Assembly: GCA_958496175.1 (NCBI GenBank)
Contig: OY292277.1
Location: 45,271,050 to 45,335,049 of the forward strand
DNA from: Sisyra terminalis
Taxonomy: Eukaryota > Arthropoda > Insecta > Neuroptera > Sisyridae
Direction of reading: 5' to 3'
Length of the DNA: 64,000 nucleotides
This document shows, in pieces, positions 36,523 through 49,042 of the stretch (the first letter of the stretch is position 1; each line of letters opens with the position of its first letter). The translations under genes and the position numbers were made by a program. The notes under the pieces are model-generated. The model was not told the origin of the DNA and made no database searches. It worked only from the letters and a program-made list of their open reading frames with translations.

Positions 36523-39411
36523 AACAAAATTTTTTGAAACGACTGCTTCTAAAGTTCTACAGAAACAGATTGAGAAATTAATTATTGTTATTTATATATG
36601 AAAAATTTCAACTCTATAGTATATTTCGTATATTTCGTAAATTTCATGAAGTCCAAATACAATAGTTTCAAATATTAAACGATATCTGCATCTTTACCAC
36701 CACTGGATTTATTTCATACTTCCATTATCATAAGTTCTCGTATCATTTATCGAAAATGCAAATTTGGGTTCAGGATAAATTTATGTAATATATATGTTAA
36801 TAAATCGTAAAGTAAACTCTACAATTATCCTACTCATAAAATCTTACATTTGTCTCAATATATTGAAGTTCATCTTTTTTGAAGGTTTCACTTCTACCAC
36901 GTGTGAACTGCACACATGTGTTTTTTTTTTTTTGTTATATTTTCTTCCTTTTCCAATGGGTTCCATCCTACTATGAATTTATTTTGTTTCAAAAATTATC
37001 GGTATTGGTCTAATAAGGGTTTTTTTTATTACCAAAGCCAGCAAGTCAATTATTCCAATGGTAAACTATAACTTACATGTAAAATTGATTAATTTAAAGT
37101 TGATCGATAAAGTCCGATTAGAAAATGGACGCATTTATTGTCAATATACGAAGTGAATGTGTTGCATAATTTGGCAAATAAATTGTGTTGAGTTGATTGA
37201 ATATATTAATCAATTGACAAGCACAAAGAAAAATTATATAAATTGAAGAAAGGAGGAAACTATTCGAATATAAAAGAACACTTATTTCAATGTCCTACAT
37301 TTGAAATTCAATCGATGCCTCTTCTCTGTACAATAAATTTCATCTTACATAAATTCTCAATGAGCTCTTCTCACTGTAGTACACCGCTAAACGATATTCG
37401 AAAATTAATTTTTTTCCTTATTACGAAATTTTAATTAATAAATCATACATTTCTATACTCAAATAATCGAATCCACCAGCATATCTCACCGAGGCGATCG
37501 CCACAAGAAAAATGCGTCGCACTTTTCCCACGGTAGCCATTTTACAAAATAGCAAATAAAAAATAAAACATAGCAATTTACTTGAAATTTTTATTTATTT
37601 AGAGATCGAAATCTTTGGAAGAAATGAGAAACGAGCCACAGTGGATTCGTTTACATTGTATGACGGCTGCTTTATCGAAGAGATTGCCTTCATAGATATT
37701 TTGTCATGTTTTCTGCAATCAATGTAGTGTTTACATATTTTCTGGTACGTGTGATATCAATCACTACTAAACGTTTGAAACACTTGTGTTATATTATTGC
37801 AGACATTTCATTCACAACCTTCAATTCAAAAAAAACATTCACGCAATAAATGTCTCAATTTGTTTCCCAAATTTTGTACAAATTAATTGTTAACATCTAG
37901 AGAAATGTGTGAAGTTTTATGCAACACTGTATGGAAATGTTGAAAAATATTTATATAAACTATTAAAATAGTTATCTAGCTTCCTCTACTCCTTCGGTGT
38001 GATATCCTATTATCATATCCTATTATTAACATTTTATAAAAAAAACCCTTATATTTTATTTCTTAATATAATATTAGATATACTTTTTTTATATTAACAA
38101 CACTTTTTATTAAATTTAAAATTTCGATTGTTGATTAACTCTACATTATCTCATATTAAACATTTTATTGAGATAAAATCTTTAGTTGCGAATGCAACGG
38201 GCAACTACTAGTAGTTAATAAGAGAATTATCAAATCGTATTGCATAAAAGATCCATACAGTGAACAACTAATTGTCGCTCCATAGTCCTAAAATCGAAAA
38301 AAACAATAGCTAATAATTCCAAATAAATTATAAAATTTTGTTTACAAAACTAAAGGGGTAGTATCACAGTTCAAATTTAATAGGACTAAAATGATGACGA
38401 AAGATCCACGGAATAATGAAGTTATCAAAATATTACAACAATTTCTTTTCAAGTAGTACATGAATTTTCTTTTGATGCAATACATAAGTAGAGGAAAGTT
38501 TTGTAGTCAAATTTTTCTTTTACCAAAGTACCGATACTAAATATGGATGCAAATTAATGTCTTGGAACATAATAACTTATTTAGTAATTCCAAAGGTAAT
38601 TTTCTTTTCCAATCAAGAAACAAGATAACTCCTTATCGTCTTCGATCGGTGTTTGGCTTATCTATCGAAAAATCACAATGAGAAATCACACATATATTAA
38701 TTGTGATTTGTCTACGAATGTGTGTTGCCAAACGACATGTTTTAGTTAAAACAGAATAAATGGACGTTAATTTCTATGGGGATACAAGTGATAATTATAT
38801 TGTATAACACATGTGTTTGTATTGTAGATAATAGGCGTTAGATACGAGCATTTTGTAGATGGAAAAGTTTTTTTTTTCGTTTCATTTTATATATATATTA
38901 CAGCCAAGAGCGTTTTTTATTTGATTTTTTTTTCAACGGTGGTATGTAACAAATACCTGCAACTATCTCTAATCAATATCCAAATCTGGTTGTTGTTCTT
39001 GTTTTCGCTAAGCCTCAATATATCCGATAATAATTTAAGAGCGTTTTTATCTCTTTTCTCGTTATCGTACATAACACAACAAATTGCACATTTATACGTA
39101 CACATATGTAGGGATAATATGTGCAATGGGCATACATAGGCAATACGCATATATTAGGTACTTACATATATAAATTTCAAAGAGAATCAATCGTAATGAA
39201 TTTATGTATTAACATTCTCGTGCAATAATTATGGCAAGTGGAGCACATCTAGTTTTACTATTCATTTGAAAGAAAACGAAAATGGAATTCAAATGTGGAG
39301 GAAAATTGTGAATTAATGCACGACACTCGTGCTATAGCATATATCAGTCGTATCAATTGGTGACTTAATTTCAACAATTTGTTACAAAATTTCCATATTT
39401 AGTGAAGAAAT
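36523..39411. other. Gene-free AT-rich stretch
   Basis: No supported gene or repeat. A T-run follows ACACATGTG near 36912-36935; otherwise featureless. Confidence 0.4.
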
Positions 39412-39955
39412 GCAGAAATTGATAATTAAGGGATTTGCTTCTGTAAGATGTTAGTTGAAAAACTATAGAATCATCAAATACGCTGACGTACTGGTACTGT
39501 TGACTAAAATGGAATGGGACTCACAAATTATGTTATATTGTTTCGGGGAAACTTAAAGAATGAGTATTAATACAGAAAATATTATTACAAAAACACTATA
39601 GTGTGAAAATCTTATTTCAAACTTCTTTCGTAAGGAAACTATTAACAATCTTTTAATTAGTAGGTAGCCTAAAAGTCAATGAAGGTAGAAATTGATAATT
39701 AAGGGATTTGCTTCTGTAAAATGTAAGTTGAAAAACCATCGAATCATCAAATACGCTGACGTACTGGTACTGTTGCCTAAAATGGAATGGAACTCACAAA
39801 TTATGTTATATTGTTTTGGGGAAACTTATAGGATGAGTATTAATACAGAAAATATTATTACAAAAACACTATAGTGTGAAAATCTTATTTCAAACTTATT
39901 TCATAAGGAAACTATTAACAACCTTTTAATTAGTAGGTAGCCTAAAAGTAAATGT
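39412..39955 (+). pseudogene. Tandemly duplicated relic of a LINE reverse transcriptase
   Basis: Two direct copies (39412-39686, 39688-39955) of about 270 bp. The second reads IIKYADVLVLLPK followed by YRMSINTENI. This matches the RT catalytic block (YADD-T-VLL, then YGMSIN) of RTE/Jockey-like LINEs, with the second Asp replaced by Val. The first copy has an in-frame stop. Both are dead. Confidence 0.65.
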
Positions 39956-40487
39956 AGAATCATATTTGTCAGGAATTCTATCAGATCAAATACGCCCAGA
40001 AGAAACGGAAGAGATAAAATAAAACACAACACTACCTTTCATTCTCAACTTATTTATAATTATTATTTACATATTCTTACACAGTAAAGGGAAGATCAAA
40101 TATTTTATTAAAATTCAGTTAAGAAAATTAGGCGACGAAGATAATATCAAATGAAAAATAAGGGAACCTTATGATCATAATAATGCCTCTTAAAACTGAC
40201 GACCATAAAATTAAGGATTTTGGAAACTTTTGAACCCGTTTTTTTAATATTTTTAATAATAGGTTGATAGAAAAACCAATTAACAAGTAATAGAAAAGGA
40301 TACCATATGAGATTTATTTCCGTAAAAGTCACCAAATGCGTTTACCAATTTGAAAGTTTGTAGTAAATGATCAAAATTTCAAAAAATACCTTCCAGTGAT
40401 TCGAGTTAACTAGATGGATAAAATAGCTCCAATCCAAATGAATTGGAGACCTTCTTCGGTTATGAAGATGGTCTACATGGTCTATAT
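39956..40487. other. Gene-free AT-rich stretch
   Basis: Possible further decayed LINE sequence immediately after the RT relic; nothing definite. Confidence 0.3.
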
Positions 40488-40791
40488 CAGGGGTGAGCAA
40501 ACGGTCGATCGCAGGAATTTCAAATAATTTTTTAGAAGTAAATTTTAAATCATTTCAATGAAAATGTGTAGAGAAAATTTAGCAGATAATGAAACTAGAA
40601 TTTCAAATTAAACGCTATCTATTCTACAATGGAATTTACCGATTCCCAAATAGTACTTCTAATACTCTTTTCTAATCATTCTCTCTTTAAATTTGTATTT
40701 GTTTTTAATTTAACCCATTTTTTGAAGTCCATCGTGAATAAATAAGAAAAAGTATTGTCGATCATATCAGTATTAAGTTTACCCCCCTCTG
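40488..40791. mobile_element. hAT-like MITE, copy 1 (304 bp)
   Basis: Ends CAGGGGTGAGCAAAC and GTTTACCCCCCTCTG are imperfect inverted repeats. Flanking GTCTATAT and GTTTATAA resemble a degraded 8-bp target-site duplication, the length typical of hAT elements. A related copy lies at 48290-48533. No transposase frame. Confidence 0.65.
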
Positions 40792-40883
40792 GTTTATAAT
40801 AACACCCTATCAGTATAGGAGCCCAATATATTACCAATGTCACATACTGATATATTTGTAATACAATGCATATAAATAATATA

Positions 40884-41796
40884 CTAGATGTACCGGAAAG
40901 TAATTTCGTTTTTAAACCTATTTCAATGCTATTTATCAGCTAATAACTAATTTTAAAGTGGTACTAAAGACATTTTATGGTTAAAGTAGTTATTAACTTA
41001 AAAAAAATTACAGAATATTTTTTATTCCGAAAATATTAAATGGTAAGACCGAAAACCCAAAGGAATACAAATTCGGTATTGTATCCTTTTCCAATTTCAC
41101 AGGATAGTAACGCAAAATGGTTACAAAAAACATTTTCAAAGTTTATCTTAATGCATTAGATGTTTATTAATGTTAAAGGGGCTTTTTTAAGTTTGACTTT
41201 GAAAGTTTTCGTTTTTTCAATTAGTACCAAAGAAAAATGGCTAGAAATTAGACAAATAAGAAGTTAAAAAAGAAAATGGTGCCGAATGTATGCCAGAAAG
41301 TCGAAAAGCTTTCCAAGAATTCTTATCAATTTTGGTCGACCAATCAAATACCCAAAAGTACTCAAGATCTGTAACTAGAGAAAATTTTATACTCCAATAG
41401 AGTAATACAAGACTCATTTGAAAAAAAGGCCCTGGAAAAAAATAATAAATTAATGGATGGAGTGATATTGACGTACCCACTATAATCGACCAAAGTTATT
41501 TTATCGAATTTCTATGTATTTCAATTGTTACAACATTTACTAAGTGGTAAAAAAATTGAAATCTTAAGTGATGTTCAAAATGTAATTTTTTGATATTTTC
41601 CTTAGTAATTGTTTCCTTACTAAGGACTATACACAATAGTTGATTCTTACTAATTTGGCAAAATAATTTGCACACTTGATGTCAAAACGTTGATACTATT
41701 GAAGCAGATTATATCATTGATTTAAAATCAATAGTTGTATTATTGTATGTTTTAATTGTATATTAAAAAAACGAAATTACTTTCTGGTACACCTAA
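40884..41796. mobile_element. Mariner/Tc1-like element, non-autonomous (913 bp)
   Basis: About 30-bp inverted ends (CTAGATGTACCGGAAAG and, inverted, TTAGGTGTACCAGAAAG, both continuing into TAATTTCGTTTTT) flanked by TA on each side. No D,D34D transposase frame can be read inside, so the element is degraded or non-autonomous. Confidence 0.75.
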
Positions 41797-41949
41797 TATC
41801 AGTTGAAATATCATTTGATTTGGACAAGATCATTTTATCTAAATTTTGGGTAAAAGTTGGTGTGAAACCAAGCCAGGGGAATATACGAGAGAAATGTTAT
41901 ACCTAGATATTATTTTGAAATAATAAAAATGCCAAACTTATGAAGTTAT

Positions 41950-42830
41950 TAGTATATAAAAGGGTTTAAAATTATCGATCAGAATTGTTTTTATGATTGC
42001 ATAGAACATCAATTAATAAACCGGTAAAATTCAAACATTTCCGTACACTAGAGTGTAATTAAGATTTCAATTTTTTATTTTTTTCCATTTTATTTTTAAG
42101 AGTTTAGAACAGCTCTTTCAAAAACTTTTGAACTCAAAAATATATTTTTAATGCATTCAAAAAAAGGAATTGTACAATATGGCCCTTTACATGTAGATAG
42201 GGCATAGGGTTCGTGTCTTAATCGCGCATTGGTATCTCCAGCTAATTTCTAATATAATGTAGCTTAAATTAATTTTTTGCCGACTTAACAAAAGAAAACT
42301 GATTTGATAATGAGTTAGGGAGGTTTTCATACAATTTTCTATTATTTTAATTTTCAAAAAACTTAATATTTTTAGAAAAATAATTATTTTTTATTTACTT
42401 GAAAATTTTTATCTTCTATTTTTGGATGGTGTGAATACTTTGAAAATACTGAGCATTTGTTTGTAAAAAAGGTTATTATTCTTTAAAAAAAAATTTTATT
42501 GTTCAATAAATAATGTTATTTAACAATTATTTACAAAAATTTATAAAAAAAGTCATGTTTTGAATTAAAATCTGGTGTTAGTAAAGCATTTAATTTGGTA
42601 CTCCGTATAATGTTTATAAGACTTATTTATTCCAAATATTTATTTTCATTGAGATGGTAAATTAATTGATTACAAGCCAGGGTATTAATTTATAAATTTT
42701 TACCCTTTGATGTTAGATTGCCCTATATTAAGGTTTTAAAGTCTTTGATCACTTAGCAATTTTGGAAGTTTTAAATTCCCTGCTATTATTTCCAGGATAC
42801 TAACACTAATTCAATCTATCATTAAAAAAA
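41950..42830 (+). repeat. Dispersed ~0.9-kb repeat, copy 1
   Basis: Same order and orientation as 57665-58620 and 62140-63005. Shared blocks: GGGTTCGTGTC, CGCATTGGTATCTCCAGC, AGCCAGG and CACTTAGC. Non-coding; family unknown. Confidence 0.8.
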
Positions 42831-44099
42831 TAATTGACTTCTACGTTCTTTTTGATGAGTGCATATACTTGAACGATTGTATTATGTCTTTTGAAAAATT
42901 ATGAATTTCTCGACCTTTCATCAGGCCTCTGCATCAAGCATCATCAATAAAACATAAATATGGAAAGATGAAAAAATTATTGCGAAATGCCAAAGTTTAA
43001 CGATAAATATACAAACCAAAAAAAAAATGATTACTTTTCTTTTCGTTTTTGACATCTTTTTCGGAGTGTTTTACGTAATAATTTCAAGCGAAATTTTGCG
43101 CAAGTGATTTCAACTGGTACTATGTACCAATACGTAGGTAAATATGAAATTATAAAAATAAAGATATTATATGAGTACGTCCAAGAGATATGGCTATTCT
43201 TCAGATATTAACTCGCATAATAACTCAAGTCTTCAGACGTACAAAATGCGACAAGTAAAACTGCAAATTGGCTGCAAGATGTGCATGTTGCACACGTACG
43301 ACTTTTATTATCGCTATTTTATTTGTAAATGTTGCACAAGTCATAATATTCCGACGACATTTTTTTCAAACGTTTGCGTATTTTGTGCAAGTTTCTCAGA
43401 AGTGCCATATCACATACTTGCACTTAGTGGGCTCCATTTACCTGCGATAAAAACGTCTTAACTTGGAAGATTGAAATATCTTGCAACATCAATTACAATC
43501 TCGTTTTTCTCTTTTCAAAACCACACATAAATGTGCTACACTATAAAATAATATCATTCCAAAAGGATTTATAATTTTATGATTGATTTTGATTTATATG
43601 CGAATGTTAATTATATCTTTGAAAAATTTAGAAAGTGCAGGGATTAATTAATATTTTTTAATAAGTCTGCTTAAAATAAAACGCGCATAATTCTTAGTTT
43701 TTTTTTTCGTGAAATATAATAAGAATGGATAGTTGGAATCAATGAAATTCAATTGGGAGAAATTTGGTAATTTTTTTGCAGAATAAATAACCAAATTAAA
43801 CAAAATTAATTAAGGCTGCCAGTTCTATAATTGGTTTGTCAAAAGTAATTAAGTTATTAACTTTATGGTTGTGTCGGCTTGAGCTCATATTTTTTGCTGA
43901 TTTCAATCGGTTCTTTGGTAAAAGGGAAAAAAAATTATCAACCAGAGAAACAATTACTTGTTTAGTAGAAAGTATGGATGTTTGTTAATTAAACGATTGG
44001 AATTTGAATATTTAAATATTTAAAAATTGAAATTTGTTTGGACATTTTTGAAGGCAAAACTGAAATAATAACCAGACCTAATAAAACCACAACTATAAC
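42831..44099. other. Gene-free stretch
   Basis: A 96-codon frame at 43171-43461 starts at ATG and is Cys-rich but has no recognisable domain; I treat it as chance. Nothing else is seen. Confidence 0.35.
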
Positions 44100-44620
44100 A
44101 ATAACTTCCTAGAAAAACCATTGTGCAAACCACCCAAATATTTAACGCCATAGTACGAGTAGGTCACTACCCTAAGCAATGGAAACATTCATCAATAACT
44201 ATAATTAAGAAAAAAATTATATTCTTCAGCGGTTATCAAGTAGTATTACATCTCTCCGCAACTGATATATGGCGTATTCCTCAAAGAAGTGTTTTAGAAT
44301 TATTCTTATCTCTCTTGTTTATATCGGCCCTACCAGTAATGGATGATACAATAATCGCTACCTTTGCAGATGGTACTGTAATTTTTACCATAGGCAAAAA
44401 CCCAAACTAAGTGGCCTATAAACTTCAGTCCTACATGCAACACTTAGAAAAATGGCTGAAAAACAGGAAAATAAACGTCAATCCTCAAGAGTCAACCCAA
44501 ATTACTTTCACCACAACAAAAACAAAACAGCACCCGAAAATCAAATTATTACCATTCCACAAGAGTGGAATTTATTTAAAAAAATAATTACAATTTTTTA
44601 ATTTATTCATTTCCTCGGTT
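44100..44620 (+). pseudogene. Jockey-type non-LTR reverse transcriptase fragment, copy 1
   Basis: Reads IFNAIVRVGHYPKQWKHSS, then IPQRSVLELFLSLLF, then TIIATFADGTVIF, a typical Jockey RT order with the FADD box altered to FADG. After a stop (44408) the similarity continues with HLEKWLKNRKINVNPQES. The region between the first two blocks is collapsed by a deletion. The relative at 63306-63716 lies in inverse orientation. Confidence 0.8.
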
Positions 44621-46117
44621 AAATTAAGTAACTATGTTAAGTTTAGTAAGTTTTGGAACTTTCCTAGATAAGAAAATATAGCTCACAAATTAATAAATCA
44701 TTAAGCTCCCGATTTTCCCTAAAATGTCAACAATTTTCGGAACTATCAACAATAATGTAATGCAATTTTGGAAGATGTAATAATAATAATAATAAAACTT
44801 TATTTCCTCCAATTAATCTACACTTGTAAGTTTACAAATTTAAAATTTTGTTTACATATCTTAACATTTTTGTTTAACTTATAAGTTCCTTCTTGTGTTT
44901 ACCACAATATTTTACCTTTTAACTTTTTCTACTCATTTCCCTTTCCTTTATTTTTATTTTTTGATTTCATTATAGGGGTGCCCTTTTAAGGGGGAGAAAT
45001 TCAAAAACTCCCTCTGTCATTGTTAAAAAAACTAAATAAAAAAAACTTTTTAAGAAAGAAAAAAAAAACATTGGAAGATGTAAATTTTTTTAAGTTTTCA
45101 ACCGTTATTTTCAAAATAATTATGACAAATACAGGAAATCATCTAAGAACCTTTTGTATAGGAAATTTTCTCAGCTTTCATATTGACAATAACATTTATT
45201 TGTATTTTGCAAGGTTCAAAAGTTACAATGAAAAAATATTTTTTTTTGGGAAAAGTCAATTTTGGGGACGAGGAAAGCAGAGCCTTCCGGTAACGGATTT
45301 TCTGGTTGAAATCATGTTAAGGACCATATCTTTTAATAAATAATCGGCTTTTATTTAACTTTTTTGGTGAGTGAACTTATAAATTTTCCTTCTACGGTAC
45401 TGAAAAAATTGGTAAAATTTTTTAATCGAATACCCATTAATTCCGTGGTTCTTAATCGGGGTTCGGTGAGTCACTACTCATATGACCACTGTATAAATAT
45501 ATATTTATATTATATTTTTCCTTGGTCATAAGTTATTTAATTAAAATAAAAAAATATTTTTTATGTTAAAAATATGTATAATAATTCAGGGAATATAATT
45601 AATTTAAAACAATAAAATTACGAATATTTTCAGTTTGATGCAAACAACTTACGACCTGTGAAAAATATCAAAAACTTTTATAAAGATAAGTTATAGAAAA
45701 AAAAGTGCTCTACAAAAAATGTCCTATAAAATTTTCTCATAAAATTGATGGTTGCGTCAAAAAATTGATAAAATATTAAAATTTCTCTTTAGTTCAGCTT
45801 TGACCTCGAATAACTTTTGAAGGAATAAATATATCAAAAACTTGTACAAAGACCTTTTTTGTAGATCGTTCAATTTTCTACAAGAATATACCTCGGTCAT
45901 TCCGAAATATTGTTACTAACGGGAGCTATAAAATTCCAAAGTGCAAGAGAATGTTGTTCCCATGTTATTTAAATGGAAAATCGAAATTTGCAATGCGACA
46001 CCTCTTAATATTAATATTAAAAGCTTAAACTTTCACAGGATTTTTTTTTGTCATTCCCAACAATATTTTCGATATAATTAAGAAAAAAAGATTCATTATT
46101 TTTTTTTTGAATCAGCA
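44621..46117. other. Gene-free AT-rich stretch
   Basis: An ATAATAATAATAATAAAACT run lies near 44777. The 107-codon frame at 45020-45343 is AT-driven with no recognisable feature. CTACAAAAAATGTCCTATAAA near 45710 resembles sequence in the inverted repeat at 48545-49042. Confidence 0.4.
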
Positions 46118-46120
46118 ATA

Positions 46121-46166
<46 letters not shown>
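46118..46166. repeat. (TA)n microsatellite
   Basis: About 24 TA units with one G interruption near the start. Confidence 0.95.
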
Positions 46167-46168
<2 letters not shown>

Positions 46169-46679
46169 TATTTTATTTTTCCAATTAAGAATGGTTTGGT
46201 GATGCACTCATGAAACTGATGGAAATCAGTACCTCCAACAAAGTTAAGAATCATTATATTATTTGTTGTTAAAACTAGGATGAAAGTATTAAGAAATAGA
46301 GAAGATTTTTATTGATGATTCATTTGGTTTTAGAAAAAGAAAGAGTCACTAGAACTCTCTGCTCTTTGAAAGTCCTGGAATTCATAATTCAATCATTTCT
46401 GGTTTAATAAATTAAAATTAGAAGCATTTGTTTCTTAAATTTTGAAATCAACTATGGCTAATGACCATTTGTTGTGCTTTCCATTAAAAACTATGGTGCA
46501 TTTCGGCTGAACTTTTGTAGGCACCTATGGGCCAAGTAGATCAAGTTCAAACCGATGTTTCTCCAACTGGTAGAAGATTTTTTATTGACTAATTTCAAAG
46601 AAATGTATAGAAATCCTTTGAAAATTTGAAGTCAGTAGAAAATCCGGGCAATTAATTTCGAATTTGTAGATTTTTGAAC

Positions 46680-46866
46680 AACGGCAGATCCAGGATTTTT
46701 TCCTGGGGGGAGGGTACAAGGGACCGATGGCAAAAAAATCAACAATAACTATTACAACAAATAGTTTATTTCTACAAGTACAAGTATGTATAGGAAGGTT
46801 AATGAAAGTGTCAAAATACCTTGGGGGAGGCACTTGCCACCGTACCTCCTTCTAAATCCACCCTTG
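46680..46866. mobile_element. hAT-like MITE, second family (187 bp)
   Basis: The right end, inverted, reads CAAGGGTGGATTTAGAAGGAGG; the left end reads AACGGCAGATCCAGGATTTT. Flanks TTTTTGAAC and TTTCTGAAC look like a degraded 8-9-bp target-site duplication. G-runs follow both ends. The same end type is embedded in the Helitron at 25948. Confidence 0.55.
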
Positions 46867-48289
46867 TTTCTGAACTAGAAAGTTAAGATTCGATTAGAAG
46901 GCCTCTATAAATACATAGGATGAAAAAAGATTCCATGTCTTCAATGGTATCCCTACCAAATATTTGCTGATCACTCCAAATATATCATTTCCATTTCACT
47001 ACAACCATATTAATCTCAAACAAATTAAGCCACGAATTATACTCGCACGAAATCAGCCCTAGGCCAATTGATCAATTTCTACAATCCACCTTTTCTGGTA
47101 GTTATGATCTAAAAAGTGTTCCCTATTAAAATTCAAATGTAGAATAACTTGAGGAAAGCATTTGTCGTAATTGCACCGTTTTTCATTCTTGCCATTGTGT
47201 TCTAAACGCATTCTAAGACCACATTCACATGTACACTACATACGAGAGTATGCGTACATTCAATGTGTTCTTGTGATCTCGTTTTTTTCTTTTCTAGATC
47301 CATATTTTAATTATTAAATAGACAGTCTCATATGTATGTATGTGTGGATAATGGCCGTGTGCATGTATGTGTGTTAATGTTTCTTTCTCATTTTTCCTCT
47401 GAGAAGCGAAAAAATTAAAAGAACTCGAAAACAAGTTCAGTGTGGCATGTTGTTCTGTTTCTCATGACTCATGATGAATTTCATTCAAAATTGGATTATT
47501 ATTATTATAACTTATCATATTTCACATACCTACCTATAACTCTGGAGTCTAGAGTTTTAAATGCCTATCATTAATGTCTTTCTGTTTTCTCCACTGCGCT
47601 AGTCTACTAGCTGCCATCTATCATCAATATTTTTTTTATTGAATTTGCCTCCTGTTTATATCCCAAAGCTGAAAATAACTTAAAAATAGTTTTTAGAAGT
47701 AAAGAATCCTATACCTCACTATATATCGTAGATATATATCACATATTAGTCTAAACAAACAATTTATTATGATTTTTTTCTTGGTAATTTTTAAAGACCT
47801 ATTCAATGATACCTCATACGATTATGTAAACTGTTTTTCAATTTCTCTATTAGTATAAATGACTTAAAATAAACACAAAGTTATTTCTACTGCTAATATA
47901 CCAGTAACTTCCCGTGAAATATTGACTAAATTGATAAATGGTAAAAATTAACAATTTAATGAAATCATAGTAAAAAACCGTTAGTTTAATTTTTAAATCA
48001 ATGATGGTATTTCATTCACACGTATGTACTTGCAATACTAGTTCTGTCTTTGCCGAAAAACATACAAATGTTTACCTATTATTATTATGATAATTATTCG
48101 TCTGAACCAAAAAATTCGACTATTTTTTTTTAAATAAGGCTAAAATAATATTCAAAACACCGAAAAACCCAAAAGCTGAGAAATTTGGAGCCTTTATTTT
48201 CGATATTAAGAGGTTTATCATTGTAATTTTCGATTTTTCAATACAAAGCAATGTTTTCTTCAAAACTTGGGACTCTATACAAATTTAAC
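46867..48289. other. Gene-free AT-rich stretch
   Basis: Nothing recognised apart from a short ATGTATGTATGTGTG tract near 47332-47346. Confidence 0.4.
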
Positions 48290-48533
48290 AACATATGGAC
48301 CATTTGAACCATTTTAAATAACTTTTAAGGTAATTTCAAAATTTTTTAATTGAAAATGGCATTACAAATTTACCAGACAATGAAACTTGAACTTAATATT
48401 AAGCACGTATTTATTCTACAACGGATATTACCCATTTCTTTCTTTAAAATTGTATTAGTTTTAAATTTAACCTATTTTGCGAAGTCGACCACGTATAAAT
48501 AAGAAAAACCAGTCTTAAGTTTGACCACTCCTG
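48290..48533. mobile_element. hAT-like MITE, copy 2 (left end eroded)
   Basis: Related to 40488-40791: shares the GAAGTC-GACC-ACGTATAAATAAG type block and ends AGTTTGACCACTCCTG. The left terminal repeat is not recognisable. Confidence 0.5.
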
Positions 48534-48544
48534 ATATAAACTTA

Positions 48545-49042
48545 AAAGAAATTAAATGTTCTACAAAAAATGTCTGATAGTAAATTTTTGTTAGACCAAC
48601 CGTTTCCTTATAATCAAACTTTGAACATAGATCTATTTTTCTGATTTGATTTTTTAACTTGGAAATTTTGTAACTAAAGAACGAATTATTCAGAAGAAAA
48701 TTTTGAATATTTTAAAGGACATAAAATGCTCTACAAAAATATCTTGTAACATTTTTTGATAAATTTTGTTGTCATTTTAGGTCAAAGTTGAATAATTACC
48801 CATGAATAACAATAAGAGATGTAAATGTACCAAAAAATGGTAAGAAGCCTTTTTTGTAGAGCATTAAATTTACTTCAAAAATATTTTAAGAAAACGCTCC
48901 AAATTATAATTCGATCATTAGGTAGAAAATTTCAAAGTTAAAAATCCAATCATAAAATTAAGTCAACCTTTAAGGATGGTCTAATGAAAATTTGCTATTT
49001 TACTATTTGGTATTTTTTGTAGAACATTTTATGTCAGTGTCT
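48545..49042. repeat. Long diverged inverted repeat
   Basis: Outer arms (about 48545-48660 and 48925-49042) contain ATGTTCTACAAAAAATG and its complement. Inner arms (about 48705-48765 and 48845-48900) repeat GCTCTACAAAAA and its complement. Roughly 75-80% similar by eye. Folds into one long imperfect hairpin centred near 48790. Confidence 0.55.

Noticed and set aside
43171..43461. 96-codon Cys-rich plus-strand frame with an ATG
   Set aside because: Cys spacing fits no zinc-binding or toxin-like fold I recognise; no promoter or homologous copy seen.
47604..47640. ACTAGCTGCCATCTATC considered as another Helitron end
   Set aside because: No hairpin and no similarity to the other Helitron copies beyond ACTAGCTG.
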